5,442 nt of DNA from an uncultured Oscillospiraceae bacterium (lineage in GTDB: Bacteria > Bacillota > Clostridia > Oscillospirales > Ruminococcaceae). Made by a program: the position numbers and the translations under genes. The stretch lies in contig CATXYA010000150.1 of the NCBI GenBank assembly GCA_958403605.1, forward strand, positions 1 to 5,442, in the 5' to 3' direction. A model generated the notes under the pieces. The model was not told the origin of the DNA. It made no database searches and was given only the letters and a program-made list of their open reading frames with translations. This document shows positions 1-5,046 of the stretch, one piece after another. Numbering within the stretch: position 1 is the first letter of the stretch; each line of letters starts with the position of its first letter.

Positions 1-25
1 TGGGAGCGATAAAATATGATTTAGC

Positions 26-30
26 GAGGG
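26..30 (+). promoter_or_regulatory. Ribosome binding site deciding a TTG start
   Basis: GAGGG lies 7 nt before the TTG at 38. The next in-frame ATG is at 68, inside the membrane anchor, and has no comparable Shine-Dalgarno sequence, so TTG is the supported start. TAAAAT (10-15) and TATGAT (15-20) just upstream could be -10 boxes, but any -35 would lie outside the window. Confidence 0.65.
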
Positions 31-37
31 CCAGACA

Positions 38-1093
38 TTGAAAAGAAAGACACGAAAAGCATGGATCATGATACCAATCATCGTTCTTGCCCTGATTGCG
101 GTGCTATTGATTATCAGGGCCGTTGGCAAAGGGATCAACAGTGCGACGCCACAAGGCGGGATCAATGAATCCTTATATGTAAGGATCAATGGTACAGAAC
201 AATGGATCAACATATACGGGGAGGACGTCGATAACCCGGTTTTATTGTATCTGCATGGAGGCCCAGGGTCTTCCACCAGCGAATTTGACTATGTGATCAC
301 GAGAAAGTGGGCAGATGCCTATACCGTTGTGACTTGGGATCAAAGGAACTGCGGCAAAAGCTATGATAAAAGTCAAAACCAAACAGTGCTTACCAGAGAA
401 TTGCTGATGGAGGACGGCAAAGAGCTGACAGAGTTCCTCCTGGAACATCTAAATCGAGAGAAGATCACGCTTTTAGGCCATTCATGGGGTTCCATTTTTG
501 GAGCAAACCTTGTTTTGGAATATCCTCAATACTATGAATGCTTTATTGGGACAGGGCAGCTTGTAGACAACGATGAAAACGAAGCGGCTTTTAAGCAGGC
601 GGCACTGGGTTGGGCCGGCGATGATGAGGAGTCCTTGAAATGGGTAGAGCAGCTGACCCCAGACCGCATTTCGATGGAACATATCACGGCAAGAAACAAA
701 CTGATGGAAAAGTATGGATACAGCATGATGGAAAGCGGCGCAGATTACAATTTGGCAGCAGCCGTACTGTTCAATCCCAATTATTCTATTGCAGATTGGG
801 TCGGCTACTTTCAGAGGGATATGAGCGTCTATCTCGATTTCTTCCTGTCAGAGGCGTTCAAGTCCTTTTCTCTGAAGGGCAGGACCAAATATGACATGCC
901 TTTTTATAACATCAACGGAGACAGGGATTACCAGACGAATTATTTATTGGCACAGGCGTATTTTGACCAGATCGAGGCCCCTCATAAGCAATTGTTTCTC
1001 ATGGAAAATATGACCCACGGACTGTTGGAATCACGATCCGAGGAGTTTTCAGAAATCGTACATTCGATTGCCCAAATTGAACAGAAGAGATAA
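38..1093 (+). CDS. Membrane-anchored alpha/beta hydrolase, proline iminopeptidase-like (S33)
   Basis: A 351-residue protein, likely a serine hydrolase displayed on the outer face of the membrane. Residues about 9-28 form one hydrophobic segment after a Lys/Arg-rich N-terminus (signal anchor, no lipobox seen). The rest matches the proline iminopeptidase/S33 branch of the alpha/beta hydrolase fold: HGGPGSS at 73-79 (oxyanion-hole loop), WDQRNCGKS at 100-108 (family DQRG.G.S), nucleophile elbow GHSWGS at 147-152 with Ser149, probable acid Asp297 in GDRD, and probable base His327 in MTHG. The triad is complete, so it should be active. True prolyl peptidase activity is not shown; ester or amide substrates are equally possible. 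The start is TTG with GAGGG 7 nt upstream. The gene ends before a bidirectional terminator and is convergent with the DUF3795 gene. It appears AT-richer than the downstream genes, so it may have been acquired separately. Fold assignment is secure, substrate is not. Confidence 0.9.
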   Translation: MKRKTRKAWIMIPIIVLALIAVLLIIRAVGKGINSATPQGGINESLYVRINGTEQWINIYGEDVDNPVLLYLHGGPGSSTSEFDYVITRKWADAYTVVTWDQRNCGKSYDKSQNQTVLTRELLMEDGKELTEFLLEHLNREKITLLGHSWGSIFGANLVLEYPQYYECFIGTGQLVDNDENEAAFKQAALGWAGDDEESLKWVEQLTPDRISMEHITARNKLMEKYGYSMMESGADYNLAAAVLFNPNYSIADWVGYFQRDMSVYLDFFLSEAFKSFSLKGRTKYDMPFYNINGDRDYQTNYLLAQAYFDQIEAPHKQLFLMENMTHGLLESRSEEFSEIVHSIAQIEQKR

Positions 1094-1171
1094 AATCAGA
1101 TTTGTCGGACTGCGCAGCTTCCTTTTTAAAAAAGACCCGCAGGAATACAAGCTTTTTGCCCACCTGTATGG

Positions 1172-1220
1172 CCCTTGGCACCGGATCGGTACGATCCGTG
1201 CCTGTCCAATACGCCAAGGG
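1172..1220. repeat. Nested inverted repeat in intergenic region (possible dispersed structured repeat)
   Basis: CCCTTGGC (1172-1179) is the exact complement of GCCAAGGG (1213-1220). Nested within it, GGCAC (1177-1181) plus GGATCG (1183-1188) pairs with CGATCC (1192-1197) plus GTGCC (1198-1202), with one bulged C at 1182 and a 3-nt loop. The outer and inner stems share GGC, so they compete at 1177-1179. No T-run follows, which argues against a terminator. It lies in the 202-bp gap between two convergent genes. Short open frames cross it in more than one reading frame, but none has a credible start. It may be a copy of a dispersed intergenic repeat; this is inference. Confidence 0.45.
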
Positions 1221-1234
1221 AATTATCACGAAAA

Positions 1235-1291
1235 GACAAGCGACCCCGCCCTGCTAAATGACAAATTCAGCAGGGCGGGGTTTTGCTTGTC
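1235..1291. terminator. Bidirectional intrinsic terminator between convergent genes
   Basis: A 13-bp GC-rich stem (1243-1255 with 1269-1281; arms begin ACCCCGCC and end GGCGGGGT) is extended by a 7-bp outer stem GACAAGC (1235-1241) with GCTTGTC (1285-1291) across a 1 x 3 internal loop. Reading rightward, the GC-rich stem runs into TTTT (1281-1284), giving a terminator for the hydrolase gene. Reading leftward, the full stem is followed by TTTT (complement of 1231-1234), giving a terminator for the DUF3795 gene, whose stop codon is only 4 nt away. Confidence 0.85.
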
Positions 1292-1295
1292 CTCT

Positions 1296-1706
1296 TTATT
1301 TCATCGCAGCTTGACACTCACTGCACGCTCTGTCGTGAAGGGAGATCACCCCGCCGCAGCGGGGACAGGTGTATTTTTTAAGCTGCTGCTCCATCAAGGC
1401 GGCAAGGCCATGCTCTTTCACAAAAAGGCTGTTTTGCACAAGGCTTGCATTGTAACGCTGATTGTAACTTTTTTCTAAGTTTTTGATCAGCTTGCAGGGA
1501 AAAGAGCAGCACTCAAAACAATAGGTCAAGTTCTTTTCCAGCACACAGTCTTTTATCTTACACTTGCGGCAATGCGCCGGCTTGCCCTCGTCGCCCGGCA
1601 GGCACCCGGTACAGGGCTTTTTCACATAACAGTGCTGATAACAGACCATGCAGTTCATGCCGCAGGGGGCAAATAAGGCGCTGTCGATCGCCGCAGGCAT
1701 TTTCAT
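1296..1706 (-). CDS. DUF3795 family cysteine-rich protein with C-terminal zinc ribbon
   Basis: A 136-residue soluble protein with 17 cysteines. The N-terminal part (about 11-75) has the DUF3795 pattern: APCGMNC at 13-19, then C22, C26, C32/C35, C46/C49, C54, and YCFECCSFPC at 62-71. A separate C-terminal element, CPRC at 114-117 and CSEC at 128-131, is a classic four-cysteine zinc ribbon. The cysteine spacing implies metal binding, most likely zinc; an iron-sulfur cluster is less likely but not excluded. The family's biochemical role is unknown and I do not assign one. The start is firm: AAGGAGGAG lies 8 nt before the ATG. The gene sits 56 bp downstream of the TetR gene on the same strand with no terminator between, so the two probably form an operon. 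The stop is followed at once by a terminator. The pairing suggests a regulatory or sensing accessory role, as inference only. Confidence 0.88.
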   Translation of the reverse strand: MKMPAAIDSALFAPCGMNCMVCYQHCYVKKPCTGCLPGDEGKPAHCRKCKIKDCVLEKNLTYCFECCSFPCKLIKNLEKSYNQRYNASLVQNSLFVKEHGLAALMEQQLKKYTCPRCGGVISLHDRACSECQAAMK

Positions 1707-1762
1707 GATTTCGTCTCCTCCTTAAGCGCCAGGGGAAGTATAACAGAGGGATATGAGGAACA

Positions 1763-2296
1763 CTACAGCCCCTGCGCCTGAAACAATTCGGCAATTTCAT
1801 CGGCGGATTCCACCATCCCCCGCTGAAACCATACGTCGATCCAGCCGTACAGCGTATAGGCAACGAAGGCCGCGGCGTACGCCTGCGCCTTTTCATATTC
1901 GGGCTTCGGCCCCCAAATGCCGATGATGACATCTTTCAGAAGATAGATGAGCCCTCTTTCATTCAAAAGCTGATAAAAGGAGCGGTGCTTTTCAAAATGA
2001 GAGATCATGATGCGTATTTGCTCGCTCAAAGGTGCACAGCTGTTCTCATGCAACACCGCGCCCCACTCGCGCATTTTTTCGTCCAAACAGCGTTTCAAAA
2101 TGTCTTCCTTATATTCAAAATTGCGGTAAAAGGAGGCTCTGCCAACGCCCGCCGTGTCCACCAGCTCGCTGATGGAGATATCCTCCAGCGGCTTTTCCTC
2201 CAGCAAGGACAGCATCGCAGCCGTGAGATGTTCTATCACATAGGCGTTGCGCCCTTCGTTGCTCATCGGTGATACATTTTTTCGTGTTTGTCTCAT
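1763..2296 (-). CDS. TetR/AcrR family transcriptional regulator (DhaS-like C-terminal domain)
   Basis: A 177-residue DNA-binding repressor-type protein. Residues about 17-67 form the TetR N-terminal domain, with the helix-turn-helix across 39-61: DISISELVDTAGVGRASFYRNF, in which ISELVDTAGVGRASFY is the recognition unit. The C-terminal ligand/dimer domain carries the YGWIDVWFQRGM pattern at 150-161, typical of the TetR_C_8/DhaS-like subgroup. Chosen start: ATG at 2296, preceded by AGAGGGG 5 nt away. An in-frame ATG at 2317 would add seven residues, but it has only a weak GAGA upstream and falls in the -35 box of the opposing promoter. The gene is divergent from the small peptide/esterase operon, and its promoter overlaps theirs, so autorepression and control of that operon are the simplest expectation. 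It is followed by the DUF3795 gene in the same probable transcript. Ligand unknown. Confidence 0.92.
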   Translation of the reverse strand: MRQTRKNVSPMSNEGRNAYVIEHLTAAMLSLLEEKPLEDISISELVDTAGVGRASFYRNFEYKEDILKRCLDEKMREWGAVLHENSCAPLSEQIRIMISHFEKHRSFYQLLNERGLIYLLKDVIIGIWGPKPEYEKAQAYAAAFVAYTLYGWIDVWFQRGMVESADEIAELFQAQGL

Positions 2297-2310
2297 TTTT
2301 ACCCCTCTTA

Positions 2311-2338
2311 TTGACATTGCAAATCTCGATGATACAAT
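2311..2338 (+). promoter_or_regulatory. SigA-type promoter for the small peptide/esterase operon
   Basis: TTGACA (2311-2316), a 16-bp spacer, then TACAAT (2333-2338). Expected transcription start is near 2345, leaving a leader of about 78 nt before the ATG at 2423. The 8-mer GATGATAC (2328-2335) covers the end of the spacer and the start of the -10 box, a natural place for a repressor to bind. Confidence 0.75.
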
Positions 2339-2377
2339 TATATCGGCAATCCAAACGTATCATCATTATAACGTATC
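2328..2377. promoter_or_regulatory. Putative TetR operator cluster (GATAC/GTATC half-sites)
   Basis: GATGATAC (2328-2335) is the exact inverted complement of GTATCATC (2357-2364). On the plus strand AACGTATC occurs twice, at 2354-2361 and 2370-2377, and ATCCAAAC occurs twice, at 2349-2356 and 2375-2382. The three GATAC/GTATC copies fall in or next to the -10 regions of both opposing promoters. Recognition by the adjacent TetR protein is inferred from position and repetition only. Confidence 0.5.
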
Positions 2378-2392
2378 CAAACCGAATGTCAA
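2365..2392 (-). promoter_or_regulatory. SigA-type promoter for the TetR-DUF3795 unit
   Basis: On the minus strand, TTGACA (complement of 2387-2392), a 16-bp spacer, then TATAAT (complement of 2365-2370): both hexamers match consensus exactly. Expected start is near 2358, giving a leader of about 60 nt to the ATG at 2296. The spacer contains GATAC (complement of 2373-2377). This promoter faces the plus-strand one, so the two 5' ends overlap. Confidence 0.8.
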
Positions 2393-2422
2393 TCCCAAAC
2401 AAAAGGATCAGGGGGAAAGAAA

Positions 2423-2557
2423 ATGTCACTTACAGGGAAACGGGCGGTCATTGTACTGGTCGTCATGACCATTGCCTTTGTGCTCGGAAGGTTCGCCGTT
2501 CGTGCCGTTTTGAATTTAATGCTCGGCGGAACGCTGTTCGGAGGGAATTTCCTATGA
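2423..2557 (+). CDS. Small single-pass membrane protein, 44 residues, hypothetical
   Basis: An open frame of 44 codons with a good start: GGGGGA at 2411-2416 sits 6 nt before ATG 2423. It begins MSLTGKRAVIVLVVMTIAFV. Residues about 8-22 are strongly hydrophobic, flanked by K6/R7 and R23/R27, and followed by a second mildly hydrophobic Gly-rich tail (28-44). This suggests a single transmembrane segment, possibly with a membrane-associated tail. Its TGA overlaps the ATG of the esterase (ATGA at 2554-2557), and the esterase ribosome binding site lies inside its last codons, a classic sign of translational coupling. It is the first gene after the promoter. I recognise no family. It may be a partner or anchor of the membrane-bound hydrolase, or a leader peptide whose translation opens the downstream start. 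Confidence 0.7.
   Translation: MSLTGKRAVIVLVVMTIAFVLGRFAVRAVLNLMLGGTLFGGNFL
2540..2545 (+). promoter_or_regulatory. Ribosome binding site fixing the esterase start at 2554
   Basis: GGAGGG lies 8 nt before ATG 2554, within the last codons of the 44-residue gene. The same reading frame stays open back to 2269, but that extension would run antisense into the TetR coding region and across both promoters. Confidence 0.75.
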
Positions 2558-3549
2558 GGGAAGACGCAAAGAAGGGCATGAAAACAGGTGCTTTCGTTTT
2601 TCTGTGTATTGGGATCTTTATCGTCACCTTCGTTATTTCCGTGGTGATCAAGCTGAGCGATACCTCGCCGGCAATGAAGCAATATTCGGTACAGTGGGGC
2701 GATGTGGTGGGCACCGTTTATACAGACCTTTCCTATGGCGAAAAGCCGGCCCATCGATTTGATCTGTATCTTCCTGCCGACCGCGCAAAGGGCACCTACG
2801 GCCTGGTGGGTTATCTCCACGCGGGCGGATTTACCACAGGAGATAAAGCGGACGATCGGGAAATGCTGCAATGGCTTTGTTCCAAGGGTTATGTGGCGGC
2901 AGGGATCAACTATACCCTGCGTGACGACGCCCATCCCGAGGCGAACATTTACTCGCAATCTGAGGAGATCGAGGCAAGTATGCCGTTTGTGGTGGAGGAA
3001 GCAAGAAAACGCGGCTATGCCATCGACCGTATGGCCGTGGCGGGTGGCTCAGCGGGCGGGTGCCTTGCACTGATCTACGCCTATCGTGATGCGGCAGAGG
3101 CTCCTGTCCCTGTCAAAATGGTGTTTGAAGGCGTTGGGCCTTCCTCCTTCTACCCGCAGGACTGGAAGTGTTATGGCTTTGACCAAAATAAGGAGGCTGC
3201 CGCCGCAATGTTCAGCGTAATGGCCGGCAGAGAGATCAAGCCCAAAATGTTCGGAACGGCAGAATATGATGCGCTTGTCAAAGACATCTCGCCGCTTCTG
3301 TGGGTGGATGAAAACACCGTGCCCACCGTGATGGCGTACGGTCAATACGACAAGTTCCAGCCCTATGAAGCCTCGGTTCGCCTCGACAAGGCCTTGACGG
3401 AAAACGGCGTGCCCCACGAATATATCGTGCTGCCCCACTCCGGCCACGGGCTGCAGAATGACGATCGGCTGTATGCCGCATATATGGCGAAGGTGGAAGA
3501 ATATCTGGATCGATATATGAACGGATCAGGCGAAAGAAGCGCGGCGTGA
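2554..3549 (+). CDS. Membrane-anchored alpha/beta hydrolase (esterase/lipase, BD-FAE/HSL-like)
   Basis: A 331-residue serine hydrolase predicted to be tethered to the membrane with its catalytic domain outside. Residues about 11-33 form one hydrophobic anchor after a Lys-rich start. Catalytic features: LHAGGF at 88-93 as oxyanion loop (family usually HGGG), nucleophile elbow GGSAGG at 164-169 with Ser166, probable acid Asp266 in YGQYD, and base His298 in HSGHG. INYTL at 118-122 matches the strand after the oxyanion loop in carboxylesterase-like members. The substrate is probably a short acyl or carbohydrate ester, but this is not determinable here. The start at 2554 is chosen because GGAGGG lies 8 nt upstream and the ATG overlaps the preceding stop. 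It belongs to the operon driven from 2311-2338 and probably controlled by the divergent TetR gene. It is convergent with the AI-2E gene across 31 bp with no clear terminator between. Confidence 0.9.
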   Translation: MREDAKKGMKTGAFVFLCIGIFIVTFVISVVIKLSDTSPAMKQYSVQWGDVVGTVYTDLSYGEKPAHRFDLYLPADRAKGTYGLVGYLHAGGFTTGDKADDREMLQWLCSKGYVAAGINYTLRDDAHPEANIYSQSEEIEASMPFVVEEARKRGYAIDRMAVAGGSAGGCLALIYAYRDAAEAPVPVKMVFEGVGPSSFYPQDWKCYGFDQNKEAAAAMFSVMAGREIKPKMFGTAEYDALVKDISPLLWVDENTVPTVMAYGQYDKFQPYEASVRLDKALTENGVPHEYIVLPHSGHGLQNDDRLYAAYMAKVEEYLDRYMNGSGERSAA

Positions 3550-3580
3550 AAAAGCTATTTCAGGCTGCGTCTTGGGGAGC

Positions 3581-4843
3581 TTAAACGTCGCGGCCATGAC
3601 TGGCTGCTGGCGGCGCGCCGTCCCGGGGCACCAGTTCGTCCCGGCCATGCCGCCGCAGGCCCCAGCGGGTCAGGCGGCGGGCGATATCGTAGAGCACGGC
3701 AAACAGCGGCACGCCGATGATCATGCCCGTGACGCCCCAAAGGCCGCCGAACAGCAAAATGGAGAACAGCACCCCAAAGCTCCTCAGGCCCGTGGTATTG
3801 CCCAAGATCTTGGGGCCGATGAAGTTGCCGTCGGCCTGCTGCAGAATGATGATGAAGAGAATGAAGATCAGGCAGTGCACTGGGTTTTCCAGCAGCAGCA
3901 GCAGCGCGCAGGGGATGGCGCCGATGAAGGGCCCGAAGAAGGGGATGATGTTGGTGACGCCCACCACCACGCTGATGAAGGCCGCCGAATCAAACCGCAG
4001 AAGGCTTGTCACCACAAAGCAGATGATGCCGATGATGGCCGAATCCAAAAGCTTCCCCATGAGGAAGCCGTTGAACATTTTGTCCGCATAGCGGGCCTCT
4101 TCTTCGATCTGGTCGGCCCAGCGCCGGGGAAAAATGCCGCAAAGCAGCATTTTGGCCTGCCTCGCAAACCGCTTCCGGCTGGCCAGGAGATAAGCGGAGA
4201 TCAAAATGCCCAAAAACAGGTTTTTGAGGACGCCCAAAAATCCGACTACCTGGACGCCCAGCCCGCCCAAAAGCGTTTGAGCCGTGGGCAGGAAGTCTGT
4301 TTTGACCCACTCCTCCATCTTTAAAACGGCTTCATTGGAAAAGCTGCTCCACCAGGTCTGCAGCTCGGGCTGATTGCGCAGCAGATGCTCGAACCACTCG
4401 AGGGCGGCGTCCAATTGCCCCGGCAGCGCACTTAAAATGCCGATGATGCTCACCCACACCTTGGGAAGCACCAAGGTGAACAGCGCCGCCACCAGCAGCA
4501 GGGCAAAGGCCAGGGAAAGGAAGATCGCCAAGCCGCGCACCAGCCGTTTGTTTTTGGGCAGCGCCGCTTGCAGCCCCTCTTCCAGCCGGTTGCACAAAGG
4601 GGCCAAAATGTAGGCGATCACCGCGCCGTAGAAAAACGGCGCCAAAATATTCAGGACGGAACGAAGCGCGGCGAACAGCGCCGGAAGCCGGAAGAGCAGA
4701 AAGAAGCACAGCAGGCTGATGACCAGGACCGCCACCCCAGTGATCCCCCATTTAAGATATTTTTCGTTTTCTTTTTTCATTGCAGTCGAGCCGCGGCTCC
4801 AACCCTCCCCATAGGATTTTTTTGAACATTTTGGAACGATCAT
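3581..4843 (-). CDS. AI-2E family transporter (TqsA/YdiK-type integral membrane protein)
   Basis: A 420-residue polytopic membrane protein of the AI-2E transporter family (PF01594). Hydrophobic segments lie near 33-51, 60-82, 104-127, 195-221, 264-282, 288-318, 322-335 and 355-388, with a hydrophilic, Trp-rich loop (about 140-190) typical of the family. Diagnostic C-terminal motifs are GVTNIIPFFGPFIGAIP at 295-311 and GNFIGPKILGNTTGL at 339-353. Family members were first linked to autoinducer-2 export, but many act as ion/H+ exchangers or have unknown substrates, so quorum-signal export is not implied. Start is uncertain: ATG 4843 has AAAGGA 9 nt upstream and fits a promoter start near 4860. 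ATG 4780 (MKKENEKYLKWG) gives a more family-like N-terminus but lacks a well-spaced ribosome binding site. The C-terminal tail (392-420) is charged and cytosolic-looking. Its GC content is visibly higher than that of the first gene. Confidence 0.93.
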   Translation of the reverse strand: MIVPKCSKKSYGEGWSRGSTAMKKENEKYLKWGITGVAVLVISLLCFFLLFRLPALFAALRSVLNILAPFFYGAVIAYILAPLCNRLEEGLQAALPKNKRLVRGLAIFLSLAFALLLVAALFTLVLPKVWVSIIGILSALPGQLDAALEWFEHLLRNQPELQTWWSSFSNEAVLKMEEWVKTDFLPTAQTLLGGLGVQVVGFLGVLKNLFLGILISAYLLASRKRFARQAKMLLCGIFPRRWADQIEEEARYADKMFNGFLMGKLLDSAIIGIICFVVTSLLRFDSAAFISVVVGVTNIIPFFGPFIGAIPCALLLLLENPVHCLIFILFIIILQQADGNFIGPKILGNTTGLRSFGVLFSILLFGGLWGVTGMIIGVPLFAVLYDIARRLTRWGLRRHGRDELVPRDGAPPAASHGRDV

Positions 4844-4866
4844 TCGTTTGTTTCCTTTATCTTTAT

Positions 4867-4896
4867 ATTGTGCGGTACAGAGACGCTAAAAGTCAA
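4867..4896 (-). promoter_or_regulatory. Probable promoter for the AI-2E gene
   Basis: On the minus strand, TTGACT (complement of 4891-4896), an 18-bp spacer, then CACAAT (complement of 4867-4872), with TATAAA just beyond. The expected start near 4860 leaves a short leader holding the AAAGGA site. This favours the ATG at 4843. Confidence 0.45.
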
Positions 4897-4898
4897 GA

Positions 4899-4942
4899 GG
4901 CAAGCGGTGAAAAGCCGGGGACAGCGCCCCGCCAGGCTTGCC
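4899..4942. repeat. GC-rich nested inverted repeat between divergent promoters
   Basis: GGCAAGC (4899-4905) is the exact inverted complement of GCTTGCC (4936-4942). Inside it, CGGGG (4916-4920) is complementary to CCCCG (4927-4931) across 6 nt. It sits between the leftward -35 box (4891-4896) and the rightward -35 box (4961-4966), so it is probably not in either main transcript and would act as DNA, for example as a protein-binding site. Function is not established. Confidence 0.4.
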
Positions 4943-4960
4943 GCGTGGTGCCGCGCCGCA

Positions 4961-4989
4961 TTGCGAAAATCCCGCGCCCGTGCTATCAT
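4961..4989 (+). promoter_or_regulatory. Probable promoter for the MGMT-family gene
   Basis: TTGCGA (4961-4966), a 17-bp spacer, then TATCAT (4984-4989). The predicted start near 4996 gives a leader of about 50 nt. An in-frame ATG at 4996 coincides with that start and has no ribosome binding site, so it is not used as the gene start. Confidence 0.5.
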
Positions 4990-5046
4990 ATTTCAATGGT
5001 GTTGTTCCCTTTGCGCACCAATACCAGGGATAAAGCAAGGACGGAG

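Noticed and set aside
999..1229. Open frame of 76 codons on the minus strand
   Set aside because: It is antisense to the hydrolase C-terminus and crosses the hairpin segment, with no ribosome binding site and no family resemblance.
1068..1478. Open frame of 136 codons on the plus strand
   Set aside because: It overlaps the hydrolase end, crosses the terminator and runs antisense through the DUF3795 gene; there is no ribosome binding site or recognisable domain.
1558..1932. 124-codon minus-strand open frame bridging the TetR and DUF3795 genes
   Set aside because: It is an out-of-frame shadow of both genes. Each true gene has its own ribosome binding site and recognisable domains, so it is not evidence of a frameshift fusion.
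2311..2392. Direct repeats considered as a CRISPR fragment or plasmid iterons
   Set aside because: The repeats are 8 bp, few and unevenly spaced, and are explained by promoter and operator architecture.
2389..2958. 189-codon minus-strand open frame
   Set aside because: It is antisense to the small peptide and esterase genes, with no ribosome binding site or domain.
3550..3580. Possible terminator between the esterase and AI-2E genes
   Set aside because: Only a 5-bp AAGCT/AGCTT pairing is present and there is no T-run, so it is too weak to annotate.
3572..4324. 250-codon open frame on the plus strand
   Set aside because: It lies wholly antisense to the AI-2E gene, and its Gln/Asp/His/Ala-rich low-complexity product is what the reverse of a GC-rich membrane protein gene gives.
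4780..5046. N-terminal extension of the MGMT-family frame
   Set aside because: It would cover the AI-2E start and both predicted promoters; the ribosome binding site and family alignment place the start at 5047 or 5050.
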